Assembly (NCBI GenBank): GCA_013214945.1
Contig: JABSRT010000016.1
Location: 1-64,000 of the forward strand
Length of the DNA stretch: 64,000 bases
Direction of reading: 5' to 3'
Source: Gammaproteobacteria bacterium
Lineage (GTDB): Bacteria > Pseudomonadota > Gammaproteobacteria > Enterobacterales > Psychrobiaceae
The notes beneath the pieces were generated by a model. The model had not been told where the DNA came from and did no database searches. It saw only the letters and a list, made by a program, of their open reading frames with translations. A program made the position numbers and the translations under genes. Below are positions 29,152 to 39,377 of the stretch, in pieces; the first letter of the stretch is position 1, and each line of letters opens with the position of its first letter.

Positions 29152-30120
29152 ATGAAGATCAAACGATATAAAGTAACAATAATATTACTCATATTATTTC
29201 TTTATGTACCATTAACCGCATCGGCTCGGTGCATTGGTGTGGTGACTGCTGGTGGTGGTCAGCAATACTGGCAAGCCGTTATTCGGGGTTCAAAAAAAGC
29301 GGCCACTGAATTAGGTCTTACTATTTATGCGCGTGGTGCTGTTGATGAAACCGACTCAAAAGGGCAGCGTTATATTCTCGATCTCGTCATTAATAAAAAA
29401 ATGTGCCAAGGAGTAGTGCTTGCACCAAATAGTGTTGCGCGCTTATCCGATGTCGCCAAGTTAAAAGCTCGGGGTATTCCTACCGTTTATATAGATCGAG
29501 ATATCGGGGGAGACCGAGTTAGCGTTATTAAAACCAATAATGCTGAGGCTGGAGTGCTTGCTGGTAAAGAGATGGTCAATGTTTTGAGCGGTAAAGGGAA
29601 AGTCGCAGTACTGGGGTTAAAAAAAGGTGTTGTCACGACGAGCATTCGAGAAGAAGCTTTCATTAAAGAAGTTCAAGCATCGGGCATTGAAGTGATCATT
29701 GACGAGTATCTAGGGAGCGGGATAGGGATTGCTCGGCAGAGGGCGCTAGACATATTAAAAGATGCTGATGACATTGACGGAATTTTTACGTCAAACGAGC
29801 TTACTACCGTAGCGGTCATAACTGCTCTTAAAAGGTTAAACAAATCAGGAACAATTGTTCATATTGGATTCGATGCTCATAGCGTTATTATACAATCGTT
29901 AATGGCTAACGAATTACACGGGTTTATCGCGCAAGATCCTTTTCAAATGGGTTATCTAGGGGTGCTTAATCTTTATCAAATTATGCAAGGAAAGGATGTT
30001 GAAGCCCAAGTGACGGTTAAGGCTATATTAGTAAACAAAAAGAATATATCGGCACCTGAGGTAAAAGATATTTTAAAGGTTTATTTAAATCCGCTTAATC
30101 GAAAAGGCACATTTCCCTAA
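29152..30120 (+). CDS. periplasmic sugar-type binding protein (Peripla_BP_4)
   Basis: A 322-residue exported protein. The signal peptide is residues 1-25, ending SAR. The mature part has the two-lobe fold of ribose-binding proteins: CIGVVTAGGGQQYWQAVIRGSKKAA at the start, VVLAPNS, VYIDRDIGGDRV, and DGIFTSNELTTVAVITAL. No permease or ATPase lies next to it, so it is an orphan. It may feed a distant transporter or present ligand to a sensor; the convergent gene is a chemoreceptor. Ligand not known. Confidence 0.8.
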   Translation: MKIKRYKVTIILLILFLYVPLTASARCIGVVTAGGGQQYWQAVIRGSKKAATELGLTIYARGAVDETDSKGQRYILDLVINKKMCQGVVLAPNSVARLSDVAKLKARGIPTVYIDRDIGGDRVSVIKTNNAEAGVLAGKEMVNVLSGKGKVAVLGLKKGVVTTSIREEAFIKEVQASGIEVIIDEYLGSGIGIARQRALDILKDADDIDGIFTSNELTTVAVITALKRLNKSGTIVHIGFDAHSVIIQSLMANELHGFIAQDPFQMGYLGVLNLYQIMQGKDVEAQVTVKAILVNKKNISAPEVKDILKVYLNPLNRKGTFP

Positions 30121-30253
30121 AATAAGCAGGACAGGCATCGGTTATTGGTTGGTCTTTTATTTTTAGCCACAATCATCATTTCTTGGCTCTTTGGGTATTG
30201 TTACCAGTAATAGCGTTATGACTCGCACCATCTATAATTAATTTTGTCCGCAT

Positions 30254-30287
30254 AAAGATAAAGCTCCGGTGGGAGCTTTATCTTTTT
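30254..30287. terminator. bidirectional terminator
   Basis: A perfect 14-bp stem, AAAGATAAAGCTCC with its complement, around GGTG, flanked by T-rich sequence on the right and A-rich on the left. It separates the convergent binding-protein and chemoreceptor genes. Confidence 0.85.
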
Positions 30288-30314
30288 GGCTATTTTAATA
30301 AATTATTGGCTAAT

Positions 30315-32288
30315 CTATTTTTCAGTGCGGAAACTTGCTACTGAGCCTGATAGCGTTTGGCTTAGTTGAGTTTGTTGCTTGGCATAATTTTCAACGTCTT
30401 GAGAGAGCTGCGACATCATTGATGCTTGATCCGAGATAGATACAATATTAATATTTATCTCTTCGGTCACCTGATGTTGTTCTTCTGCGGCACGGGTAAT
30501 TTGACTGGTCATGTCTCTAATTTTCTCTACTGCGACATCAATGTCATTAAAGGCAATACTGACCTTTTCTGACGAGTTGATGACATCAACAGATTGCGAC
30601 TGACTTATTGTCATATTCTCTGAAACTGCTTTGGTACGTTCGATCAATATAGTTAAAATTTGATTTATTTCTGAAGTGGAGTCTTGGGTTCGTTTTGCCA
30701 AGTTTCGAACTTCATCGGCGACGACAGCAAAGCCACGTCCTTGCTCACCAGCTCTGGCAGCTTCAATGGCGGCATTTAGTGCTAATAAATTCGTTTGCTC
30801 TGCAATTGCTTGGATAGTAAGCAATATTTTATTGATATTATCGGTTTCTAATTCTAGATCGGCAATTACGCTTTTCGAGTGTTCGATACTCTTTCCTAAT
30901 TGCTTAACGCCTACAATATTTTGATTAATAACATCTCTGCCGGTTTGAGCAGCATGAAGTCCTTGCTCTGATACGTTCGCCGTTTCAGCGCAGCTGTTTG
31001 CGATTTGATTCGCAGATGCTGCCATTTGAGTCACGGCGGCAACAACTTGCTCAATCTCACTTATTTGCTGATTAGAGCACTGCGAGACTTTTACCGCGCT
31101 GGTGCTGGTGTCGGTCGACACTTGATAAATCTCATTGGCATTGGTTTTTATTTCTTGGATCATTTGTTGAGTGCGCTGGATAAACTGATTAAACCATTGG
31201 GCTAGTTGACTCGTTTCGTCGTTGCTTTTGACGTTAAGACGGGTGGTTAAATCGCCTTCACCTTCGGCTAGCGTTTTTAGTTCATCTTTAACTTCATTGA
31301 TTGGGTCAACAATATTCTTTGAAAATAACAGTCCTATAAAAATGACCAGTGCTATTAATACAATACTGACCACGGCAGTTAACCAAATTAAGTGATTGGT
31401 ACTCGAAAAAATTTCATCGGTTTGTTTAAAGCTAACAAACTTCCAACCTAGAGTATCTGATTCATACACATTGGCCATGTAACTAACGCCGTCAATCTCC
31501 AATTCCAGAATGCCTGAATCAGTGCTGTCGATGGTCTTAAAATAAGGTGCTGGAAGTTTCTGGAGCGATTTGAAGTTATTCTTAGGCTCATGTGCATCAA
31601 CTAAAATGTTACCGTTGCCTTCGATAATCATAATAAAGCCAGTTTCACCAATCTTAATCTTTTGCACCATTTCCGTTAATGCTTTAACCGATACGTCAAT
31701 AGCCACGACACCTTCAAACTCATTTTGCTCATTCTTGAAGCTTTTTATGACCGAAACATAAACAGCGTCGTCAGGTTCCCAGTAATAACCATCGATCCTT
31801 GCTACTTCGAAATTAGCAGCCTGAGCAACGGTGTACCAAGGGCGTAGTCGAGGATCCCATTTTTCATAATTACCGGTACCAGGCCATTCAAGGTATTGGC
31901 CATCTTTATTTCCTAAGTACACATAACCTAAAGCGGGATTATTATTGCCAATGGCACTAAAGAGTTCGAAAATTTCTAGCTCTCGGCCCCCGTTAGCTTT
32001 GGCCACCATTGCTGGCTTTTTACCTTCGGCGAAATAAGTACTGATTTCTCCTTGTTTAGTTGCGCGAACCACTGGGGTATCAGCAATAAAGGATACGTTA
32101 TAACTTAAGGTATTAAAAAAGTTGGTAAATGATTGGTCAATGATTGATATATCTAAATCACTTGCTTGAATAAAGTCTTGTTTTGTTTGTTCAATAATAT
32201 TATTGGACGTTAAAGATACAATGATAATAACGGGCAGTAGTGCGGTAATTAACAGTGCGGATAAAATTTTATTACGTATATTCAGCAT
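30315..32288 (-). CDS. methyl-accepting chemotaxis protein with dCache domain
   Basis: A 657-residue chemoreceptor. TM1 is residues about 8-28; the periplasmic dCache region (about 35-275) includes the family signature WDPRLRPWY and [10 protein letters not shown]2 is near 283-305; a HAMP domain follows; the cytoplasmic hairpin has the conserved tip [20 protein letters not shown]. It should report an extracellular small molecule to CheA/CheW. It converges on a periplasmic binding protein, which could be a ligand carrier, though dCache domains usually bind ligand directly. Confidence 0.93.
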   Translation of the reverse strand: MLNIRNKILSALLITALLPVIIIVSLTSNNIIEQTKQDFIQASDLDISIIDQSFTNFFNTLSYNVSFIADTPVVRATKQGEISTYFAEGKKPAMVAKANGGRELEIFELFSAIGNNNPALGYVYLGNKDGQYLEWPGTGNYEKWDPRLRPWYTVAQAANFEVARIDGYYWEPDDAVYVSVIKSFKNEQNEFEGVVAIDVSVKALTEMVQKIKIGETGFIMIIEGNGNILVDAHEPKNNFKSLQKLPAPYFKTIDSTDSGILELEIDGVSYMANVYESDTLGWKFVSFKQTDEIFSSTNHLIWLTAVVSIVLIALVIFIGLLFSKNIVDPINEVKDELKTLAEGEGDLTTRLNVKSNDETSQLAQWFNQFIQRTQQMIQEIKTNANEIYQVSTDTSTSAVKVSQCSNQQISEIEQVVAAVTQMAASANQIANSCAETANVSEQGLHAAQTGRDVINQNIVGVKQLGKSIEHSKSVIADLELETDNINKILLTIQAIAEQTNLLALNAAIEAARAGEQGRGFAVVADEVRNLAKRTQDSTSEINQILTILIERTKAVSENMTISQSQSVDVINSSEKVSIAFNDIDVAVEKIRDMTSQITRAAEEQHQVTEEININIVSISDQASMMSQLSQDVENYAKQQTQLSQTLSGSVASFRTEK

Positions 32289-32586
32289 TTGCTTCTCCTG
32301 CGGAATAGTTGTTCAGTTTAATGTAGTATTAATAACACAATATCTGATTTTTTTATTGTAAAAAGCGACTAACTTCTACGATTAATTCACGGCACGTGCA
32401 TTATCATCGAGTTATCGGCATATATTACGGAAATGGCCTAAAACGTCTATATTGACTCGACGCGACAATAAGCGATTAATGCCAATCCATTGATTTAATG
32501 AATGAGTTCATAGTCTTGCATATGATTTAGAGGGCACAAACTAATGACGGCTTTTGTTGTTTTTTGCTCCGTTGGTAGGATAAATC

Positions 32587-32892
32587 ATGATTACAGAAAT
32601 TAATAACTGGTACATTGTTGATGTTTACCAAGATCAATCTTTTGAACAAAGCATGGGTAAAGTGCTGTGGGGCATTATCATTAACGATCAACAAGGTCGA
32701 TTTGAGCCTGGTGATTTTGTATGCACGTCTAGATTATTAGAGATAAGAGCCGACGAGCGCGAAGTTTATACTCGCACCGGTAGTATTTATACCCTTAATG
32801 GACCCGGAGAGCAGGTTAGACTCACACAGGATGACCTAGCGATTATATCCCAAGGAGTATCACCTTTGCAGCTTGTTGAAATGCGGCAGTAA
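32587..32892 (+). CDS. conserved-looking hypothetical protein
   Basis: A 101-residue soluble protein with no signal peptide or membrane helix. The centre, GKVLWGIIINDQQGRFEPGDFVCTSRLLEI, reads like a small beta-rich domain; a single Cys is present. I do not recognise the family. RBS AGGA precedes the ATG. It lies between a divergent chemoreceptor gene and a cytochrome b561 gene 68 bases downstream. Coding is likely from codon use and the clean start. Confidence 0.6.
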   Translation: MITEINNWYIVDVYQDQSFEQSMGKVLWGIIINDQQGRFEPGDFVCTSRLLEIRADEREVYTRTGSIYTLNGPGEQVRLTQDDLAIISQGVSPLQLVEMRQ

Positions 32893-32960
32893 CCGCTTAA
32901 CCCTTATTTAACCTAGCATGGCGTAATCTGTGAGCCTTAATTACTCATAAGGCCTGCACC

Positions 32961-33503
32961 ATGAACACAAACAATGAAAAACTTCCTAAAATATCTCGCT
33001 TGCTCCATATTATGGTCGCAATGGGTATTGTTGGCATGATGGCCATGGGTGTTTTTATGGCAGAGAACCAGGCCTTTTATTTGTACGGTATTCATAAATC
33101 TATTGGAGTATTAATCTTGGCTTTGGCGGCGTTCCGAGTCGTTTTACGTATAAATCACGGTTGGCCAAAACCATTAACTCAACACGGCAAAATACAAGTA
33201 TTTATTAGTAAGGTAGTACATTGGACATTGCTGATATCGACAATTTTGTTTCCACTTTCTGGTGCCATAATGTCAGCGTCGCAAGGGCGAGGGCTGTATG
33301 TTTTTGGTGTTGAGTTACTGGCTAAAACTGTCGATTTAGTCACTGGAAAGTCAGTGGTGATAAGTGAGTCATTATCGCAAGTAACGAGTTTGGTTCATGC
33401 TAATTTGATGCCGATATTATTAGTCGCCTTAGCCTTGCATATTGCAGGGGCATTAAAGGCTCATTTTGTTAGTAAGGATGCGACATTAACAAGAATGTTT
33501 TAG
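32961..33503 (+). CDS. cytochrome b561
   Basis: A 180-residue four-helix membrane cytochrome. Haem ligand candidates are His in RLLHIMVAMG (helix 1), HKSIGVLILALAAFR (helix 2), VHWTLLISTILFPLSG (helix 3) and LALHIAGALKAHF (helix 4). The family moves electrons between quinol and superoxide or other acceptors; in E. coli CybB acts as a superoxide:ubiquinone oxidoreductase. It stands by itself, convergent with a DUF2927 gene only 7 bases away. Confidence 0.9.
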   Translation: MNTNNEKLPKISRLLHIMVAMGIVGMMAMGVFMAENQAFYLYGIHKSIGVLILALAAFRVVLRINHGWPKPLTQHGKIQVFISKVVHWTLLISTILFPLSGAIMSASQGRGLYVFGVELLAKTVDLVTGKSVVISESLSQVTSLVHANLMPILLVALALHIAGALKAHFVSKDATLTRMF

Positions 33504-33510
33504 CGCTAGT

Positions 33511-34317
33511 TCACTTAGCACGCCGATAACCTAACATTTGATAGAGTTTTCCTTTTATTACCCGCTGCTGCGCAGACTTGATCAACCCGGTCGCGTGATA
33601 TCGTTTAAGAATGGCGTTAAGCAAGGGATCAAGCTGCTTTTTGGTCATTCCTGCTTTGAGTGAATCTTCGCTTAGCAGCCGTAATAAAATTTCATCGAGC
33701 CCGGTCAGTAAGGCGTTGTTACTGCGATCATTGAAGATAGAGGGGAACACCAAGTCAGAGTCTCGTACTAAGCCAAGTGCTTGAGTGATTTCCTCAACAA
33801 TGCAAGAGATCAACTTACCGTGAAAACGCGCTAAATCAACCGGAATGAAAACATAGGCGAATATTATGTGGTTTTTGTTATTGGTCTTAATACTGGCAAT
33901 GCAGACACTGCTATACAAATGCTCTGCTGCCTTTGCCCCAAGATTTTTAGCAACCAATGGCTTTATTTTCGCCTGATTAGTAAAGTAATAGTGCACATTA
34001 GCTTGTGCTTTGTTGTTGGTCAGTTGAATATCTAACTGAGTTATTGCCGCTAAATGGGAGATTTGTGCCGAGAGTAATTTTTGGTGCAGGGCTTTGTCTG
34101 GCACTTGATGCTCGACATATATCCGTAACGGTTGCTGCCATTTTCTTAGTCCGTTATTAACGTGATCGCCATATTCGCTGCCAAGACTCACTTCGTAGAA
34201 ACTTTTCTTGATATAATCGCTGCTCTGCCACGAACGTGCTTGGCTATTGAAACTAGCGGTGCAGGCTATGATGAGGCAAACTAAGCTTTTGATTGATTGT
34301 GTAAAATAATTTTTCAT
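33511..34317 (-). CDS. exported DUF2927 family protein
   Basis: A 268-residue protein with a signal peptide (residues 1-27, ending QAR). The conserved block CIVEEITQALGLVRDSD near residue 187, preceded by IFAYVFIPVDL, is typical of DUF2927, whose members are exported and resemble zincin-like folds. Here the EE-x-x-Q pattern lacks a classical HExxH, so protease activity cannot be claimed. It converges with cytochrome b561. Role unknown. Confidence 0.75.
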   Translation of the reverse strand: MKNYFTQSIKSLVCLIIACTASFNSQARSWQSSDYIKKSFYEVSLGSEYGDHVNNGLRKWQQPLRIYVEHQVPDKALHQKLLSAQISHLAAITQLDIQLTNNKAQANVHYYFTNQAKIKPLVAKNLGAKAAEHLYSSVCIASIKTNNKNHIIFAYVFIPVDLARFHGKLISCIVEEITQALGLVRDSDLVFPSIFNDRSNNALLTGLDEILLRLLSEDSLKAGMTKKQLDPLLNAILKRYHATGLIKSAQQRVIKGKLYQMLGYRRAK

Positions 34318-35150
34318 TAGTCCACAGTAAAGATAATTGGTCTATTTAGCTAGTGATTGCTTGTTACTGCTCAAACTTATGTTTTACCCAATATTGCATT
34401 TGATCCTCGAGACAAAAACAAGACGGCGGTCACATGTTATTAAATAAACAGTTTACTTATTGGGCTACGGATTATATAGTTGCGCCGTTAATTATTCTCC
34501 TCTCGTTTATTTAACCGATTATCTATTAAGGTAATCCGTGTTATGTCTTTCCCTTTCACAGTCAGCCATCACTCAAATTTTTAAGCTACAATTGTTGTCT
34601 GAGTTATCGAGATGCGTTCTCGTCTTAAGTTGATATCTATAAATATCTAAAAGTTTTCAAACAATAATTCTGCTTTTCCTATTTATGCGTCTTAGCGCAA
34701 ATTAAAAGAGTTTTATTATGTCTTATACCTACAACGGTACTGTTTATTCAATTAAATCACCTGTTACATCTATTTCTGTAAACAAAAATAATGTTGTTGT
34801 TACCGATCAAAACGGTGCAAAGTTTATCGAGTTTACCAACCAAAGAGATTCAAAGTGCTTTTTAGCCTGGGTTTACCAAGTATAAACCGCGCGTCCGACT
34901 AAGGATGTGAAGAGTAAAGGGGCCGCAGTTGTTGATTCACCAGTCTATTGGCAATACTAGAATGAACAACTTGACTGCTCCTGCACCACTATCTTTGCAC
35001 TATTATTCTTGCACGTTAGTACTAATGTCATAACCCTTGCGCCATAGCACTAACGCATAATCCTTACACCATCTTCCTGACGGCCATCCCTTAAGTTACA
35101 TTTCATACAATACGTTGTGTAAAATACAGCCTTGATACTATTGAATAATT
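34318..35150. other. 830-base gap holding one small ORF
   Basis: Apart from the 55-codon ORF at 34718-34885 I see no gene. The stretch from 34320 to 34700 is AT-rich and unstructured by eye. The right part contains several loose repeats of a CTAATGTCATAACCCTTGCGCCAT-like pattern around 35020-35075 (two CGCCATAGCACTAACG/CACCATCTT variants), too degenerate to name. Confidence 0.4.
34718..34885 (+). CDS. small hypothetical protein (55 aa)
   Basis: ATG to TAA, 55 codons, with AAAAGAG about 8 bases upstream. The product starts MSYTYNGTVYSIKSPV and has an even mix of polar residues, one Cys and no membrane helix; codon use looks coding. Its residue pattern (VTSISVNKNNVVVTDQNG) suggests a small beta sheet. 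No family recognised. It is surrounded by noncoding sequence. Confidence 0.5.
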   Translation: MSYTYNGTVYSIKSPVTSISVNKNNVVVTDQNGAKFIEFTNQRDSKCFLAWVYQV

Positions 35151-37055
35151 TCAGCCGCTAAGCGTCGCCGGAAAAGTAATTTTAAAATGTGCACCCTTTG
35201 ATGATTCAATGCAGTTAATTTCACCCGCTAGTTTAACCGTGACTATATTGTAACTAATCGACATGCCTAAGCCTGACCCACCTGTCGCGCGTGCGGTCGT
35301 ATAAAATGGTTCAAATACTTTTTCTCGTTGCTTTGCATCTAAGCCCAAGCCATTGTCTTGATAATCGATAGATACGGTTTCTTTTATTAAGGTAATAATG
35401 ATGGTGATTTGGCCATTATTCATTGCTTTAAAACCATGTTTGATTGAGTTCATGATTAGGTTGGTTAAAATTTGAGAAATGGCTCCGGGATCACTGATTA
35501 AGTTGATTTGGTGATCGGACTGAACAACGATTGTATGATTGTTTAGGTTTAGCTGTGGCTTTAAGCTATGAATTAACTTATCGAGATAAATATTGAGTTC
35601 AAAGCTACGTATTTGTTCATTACTTTGGTCGACAGCAATCTGTTTAAAATTATGAATTAACTCATCAGCTCGTTCCAAGTTTCTCATTAATATGACACAG
35701 GAATCCTGAACGTTGGTAATAAGCTCTTCCAATGAAGATCTTTTTAGCTGGTTGCTTTGATACTCTTGATCAAATTTTTTGATGATCCCTGACAAATGTG
35801 AAGAAGCTGTTACTGCAATACCTAAGGGCGTATTAATTTCGTGAGAAATACCAGCAACTAAACTGCCCAAAGCTGACATCTTTTCTGATTCGACCAATTT
35901 GCTTTGAGCTTCTTGTAAATTTAATAGTGACACTTCTAGTTCTTGGGTTCTTTGCTGTACTTTATGTTCTAAGTTTTCATTTAGCTCTAGAATTTGTTGT
36001 TCTTTTTTGATGCGGTCAGTAATGTTTGTTGAAATTCCCCCAGTTTCGACCAGCGAGCCATTGTCATCATAAATAGGAAATTTAACCGATAAATAATATT
36101 CAAGGTGATCATTTTTCTCCATTTCTTGCTCGAAAGTGACGGGTTTGGCTTGTTCGATTACCTCTAGGTCATATTTTTGATAGGTCGTTGCCAGTGATGC
36201 TGAAAAGAGCTCTGCATCATTGTGCCCTAATACTTGTTCGTATTCTAAGTTGTGGGTGGTGAGAAATTCCTGATTAACTAAGGTGTAATTACCATTGGTA
36301 TCTTTTGAATAAATTAACGACGGTGAGTTTTCGACAATTGAGTGAATTAATCGTTCTGCCTGCTTTCGTTTGGCCAGTGCTTTAAGTAAATTTTGCTGCA
36401 TGGTATTAATGGCACTAGTTACTCGGTCTAAAACATCTTTGATCGTCGACTTACGTCGCTTTAAAATTAACAACCTAGCTGGATTTTCTAATTTTACGTT
36501 ATATGCCCAACCCGCTAAGCTATTCAAATGGCGGATCACTAATAAATCGATCAGCATTAGAATGCAAATAGACATCAGGAAGGTTTTTACGCCTTGGGTG
36601 ATGAGAATTATTAACGCTTTACCCATAAGCTGTCGATATATCTCGGTGAGAGTAACAACAATTTTTAATTGACCAATAATTATTTGACGATTGCCATCAT
36701 CAGTAAACTTAATTGGATAAAGGCGGGTAAATGCGTTCTCCTCACTTGTTTGACCTAATTCAATAACAGAGTTGGCATAGGTGTCTGCAACCTCAACATA
36801 AATAGTATCTCGTTGGGTCAATACACCATTAAGAATACTGTGCATTACTTCTTTGTCTAATTTCCACATTGCGACTGCAACCGAGGGTAAAACACTCTCT
36901 TGTACTTGATCTAAGTATATTTCTAGAGATTGTCGTGAGTCGCGATAATCAGTATATATTTGGATCATCGTTGCAAATACAGTAAATATGGAACTGAGAA
37001 AAAGAATCCAAAACAACAATCGCATGGAGAGTTTATCGCTCTTACGAAAAAACAC
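35151..37055 (-). CDS. PAS-containing sensor histidine kinase
   Basis: A 634-residue inner-membrane kinase. TM1 is near residues 13-34; a periplasmic sensor of about 110 residues follows; TM2 is near 146-174; then a PAS domain at about 235-348 and a coiled coil at 350-392. The kinase has H-box GISHEINTP (His405), an N-box in the INLISD...LTNLIMNSIKHG region, and GGSGLGMSI. No receiver domain and no response regulator gene adjoins it. The divergent neighbour is an exported substrate-binding protein, a plausible sensing partner. Its kinase core resembles that of the gene at 49498-54396. Confidence 0.92.
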   Translation of the reverse strand: MFFRKSDKLSMRLLFWILFLSSIFTVFATMIQIYTDYRDSRQSLEIYLDQVQESVLPSVAVAMWKLDKEVMHSILNGVLTQRDTIYVEVADTYANSVIELGQTSEENAFTRLYPIKFTDDGNRQIIIGQLKIVVTLTEIYRQLMGKALIILITQGVKTFLMSICILMLIDLLVIRHLNSLAGWAYNVKLENPARLLILKRRKSTIKDVLDRVTSAINTMQQNLLKALAKRKQAERLIHSIVENSPSLIYSKDTNGNYTLVNQEFLTTHNLEYEQVLGHNDAELFSASLATTYQKYDLEVIEQAKPVTFEQEMEKNDHLEYYLSVKFPIYDDNGSLVETGGISTNITDRIKKEQQILELNENLEHKVQQRTQELEVSLLNLQEAQSKLVESEKMSALGSLVAGISHEINTPLGIAVTASSHLSGIIKKFDQEYQSNQLKRSSLEELITNVQDSCVILMRNLERADELIHNFKQIAVDQSNEQIRSFELNIYLDKLIHSLKPQLNLNNHTIVVQSDHQINLISDPGAISQILTNLIMNSIKHGFKAMNNGQITIIITLIKETVSIDYQDNGLGLDAKQREKVFEPFYTTARATGGSGLGMSISYNIVTVKLAGEINCIESSKGAHFKITFPATLSG

Positions 37056-37212
37056 TGTTTCTATGCTCCCATCACGTTCTGTGTAACTTGGGGTTACTAA
37101 TAATAGTTCATTATTGAAGTAAGAGTATTAATAAAAAATTACTACTAATGTGCACCAGTCGGGGCGTTTCTATACTAAACTTAATTGGCCTATAACAAAG
37201 AAGGCTTTAGCT

Positions 37213-38301
37213 ATGTACCGCGAATTATTATTAGTGACCCTGCGAACAATTATTTTAATTTCACTGTCTTTGTGTTCCTTAAATGCAGTTAGTCAAGTCA
37301 ATGAAAATAAACCAACAATTCTAGTAATTCACAGCTGGCATGACATTCTTTGGGACCGGCTGTGGCATAAGGCTTTGCACGACCAGCTTGCTAGAAACTA
37401 TAATTTGGTGCGTTACGATCTTGACGCAATGCGAGCAACTCCTGAAGTATTACAAGAACATATCAATCATGCTTGGGGTCTATATCAATCACTAAAACCG
37501 AGCTTAGTCGTGCTTGGTGATGACGCAGCACTTGCCGCAATGGGCTTACAATTCGCCAATAAGGTACCCGTTGTTTATTTAGGTATTAATAATAATCCGC
37601 GTAAGTTAATTGGCGGCATCATGCCAGCTAATATTACTGGGGTTATTGAGCGGCCTTTATATGAGCGGGCGTTACGACACATCATTAATCTATTGCCTGA
37701 AGGCGCTGATAGGGTGTTATTTTTAAATGATGCTGAACAAGTTGGCGCGAGTGTGACTAATATAAGTAACATTTTTAAAGGTAATACCACCACTAAGGTT
37801 GGTAATGTAACCATTGAGTTAACAGTTACAAGCGACTGGACAAAATGGAAAAAGGCGGTAATTGGCGCCAAACCTGCCGGTTATGACGCTATCTTGTTCG
37901 ATTCTCGTTATTTATTATTTGATGAAAATGGCGTTTACGTTGAACCTGAACCGGGTGTTATTCGATGGATGGCAAAAAATTCGCCATTGCCGATGTTTAA
38001 CTTTTATGAAGACTCTATCGGACCTCAATTATCAGCAGGGGGCTGGGTTATCTCAGGGTACGGCATCGGTGAAGCCGCTGCTGAAATTGTAAAATCAATT
38101 CTGGAAGATGGGGTAAGTCCTAAGGATATTTACCCGGTAACTTATAGCAAGGGAGAGTATATTTTTAGCCGGGTACAACTTAAACGGTGGGGCATTACGC
38201 TACCGGAAGATATCAAGAACAAAGCGTCATTTGCAGAAGATCTGCACCAGCTTTATACTTTTGATTGTAAAAACTACCCTGACTCTATTTGTTTTAATTA
38301 A
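37213..38301 (+). CDS. exported ABC-type substrate-binding protein (ABC_sub_bind-like)
   Basis: About 362 residues from the Met at 37213, which has AAGAAGG at proper spacing and begins a signal peptide of about 27 residues; the frame is open 21 codons further upstream without these features. The mature part starts PTILVIHSWHDILWDRLWH and contains VVLGDDAALAAMG and VVYLGINNNPRKLIGG, the two-lobed pattern of ABC_sub_bind proteins often linked to sensor kinases. No permease gene is nearby. Divergent from the PAS kinase with about 157 bases between, suggesting a sensor pair. Confidence 0.78.
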   Translation: MYRELLLVTLRTIILISLSLCSLNAVSQVNENKPTILVIHSWHDILWDRLWHKALHDQLARNYNLVRYDLDAMRATPEVLQEHINHAWGLYQSLKPSLVVLGDDAALAAMGLQFANKVPVVYLGINNNPRKLIGGIMPANITGVIERPLYERALRHIINLLPEGADRVLFLNDAEQVGASVTNISNIFKGNTTTKVGNVTIELTVTSDWTKWKKAVIGAKPAGYDAILFDSRYLLFDENGVYVEPEPGVIRWMAKNSPLPMFNFYEDSIGPQLSAGGWVISGYGIGEAAAEIVKSILEDGVSPKDIYPVTYSKGEYIFSRVQLKRWGITLPEDIKNKASFAEDLHQLYTFDCKNYPDSICFN

Positions 38302-38442
38302 TCAATATACTGACCAACGACAACAAGGAGCAAGGCAGCGTATTACAATGTAGATATCGATACATATTACGTAAACTCGCGGTGAACACATGCGTATGCG
38401 CTCAATTTTTAGTCGACTAAAAGTACGGTTTACTACACATGC

Positions 38443-38475
38443 ACCGATATATTGACTAATATCGGCGTTTTATTT
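38443..38475 (+). terminator. probable terminator after the substrate-binding gene
   Basis: CCGATAT pairs with ATATCGG, followed by CGTTTTATTTT. It lies between the convergent binding-protein and pseudouridine synthase genes. Confidence 0.6.
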
Positions 38476-38510
38476 TAAACGCTCTTGCCGTGCCAACTAC
38501 GGACCCAGAA

Positions 38511-39377
38511 CTATCTTAATAATGTGATTAAGTCGTTGGGTTGTGGCGCTTCAAAATTTAATCGCTGACCCGTTATTGGATGGGTAACAGATAGGCGTAA
38601 TGCATGAAGTCCCATGCGGGGGCCGTTAGTTCCATAACGTGGGTCACCGACCACGGGATAACCTAACCAAGACAAATGAGCTCGAATTTGATGTTGTCGG
38701 CCAGTCTCTAGTTTTACTTCCAATAAAGAACGCTTATTAACGGTACGTAGGGTACGATAATGGGTAATGGCCTTCTTCGCGTCGGGATGAGCACCAATGT
38801 GCATCTTGTATTGTTTTGCATCTATTCTTAGCGGTTGATCGATCGTGCCACTGTCTGGTTTAGGTGCGCCATCAACCACGGCTAAATAAACTTTTTCGGC
38901 CTCGGTCCAGTTGGCATTAACGGCTTCGCGCATCTCAATTGAGGTCGCAAACATTAATACACCAGAGGTATCCCGATCAAGTCGATGAACTGGCCATAAT
39001 TTTACGGGTTGTTTCGCTGTAGATAATTGATTTCTCAAAATTGCCAAGGCATGTAATTTATTTTCTTTGGCCGTCGCAACGGACAATAAACCCGCGGGTT
39101 TATTGATCACAATAAGATCACGATCACTAAATATAATGTCTAATTTATGGCTCGCCTGCGGGTTTTTACTGGCGACAATACTCTTGCCCTGTCCAAGTAC
39201 CTCAACACTGTCTCCGGCATTAAGCTGATGATCGTGTTTAACGACAGACTCGCCATTGACGATGACGTAGCCATGTTGTAGTCGCTGTTTTATTTTCTTT
39301 TTAGACCAGCCCTGTAGCTTGGTATTAAGAAAAAGTAATAGGCTGTGTGCCTCACTTACTTGGAATCTATCTGACAT
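38511..39377 (-). CDS. RluA-family pseudouridine synthase
   Basis: A 288-residue enzyme that isomerises uridine in rRNA or tRNA. An N-terminal S4 RNA-binding domain (GWSKKKIKQRLQHGYVIVNG) precedes the catalytic domain with the signature HRLDRDTSGVL (catalytic Asp), LWPVHRLD, and the C-terminal GRQHQIRAHLSWLGYPVVGD. The Met at 39377 is chosen, with AAGGT upstream; the open frame extends 48 codons further but is not S4-like. Which position it modifies cannot be told; RluA-like, RluC-like or RluD-like are possible. Confidence 0.88.
   Translation of the reverse strand: MSDRFQVSEAHSLLLFLNTKLQGWSKKKIKQRLQHGYVIVNGESVVKHDHQLNAGDSVEVLGQGKSIVASKNPQASHKLDIIFSDRDLIVINKPAGLLSVATAKENKLHALAILRNQLSTAKQPVKLWPVHRLDRDTSGVLMFATSIEMREAVNANWTEAEKVYLAVVDGAPKPDSGTIDQPLRIDAKQYKMHIGAHPDAKKAITHYRTLRTVNKRSLLEVKLETGRQHQIRAHLSWLGYPVVGDPRYGTNGPRMGLHALRLSVTHPITGQRLNFEAPQPNDLITLLR

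Noticed and set aside
32587-32892. Possible toxin-antitoxin or regulatory role for the 101-residue protein
   Set aside because: No partner gene, no HTH or known motif; left as hypothetical.
33511-34317. DUF2927 protein as a metalloprotease
   Set aside because: No HExxH motif visible; the EE-x-x-Q pattern alone does not support catalysis.
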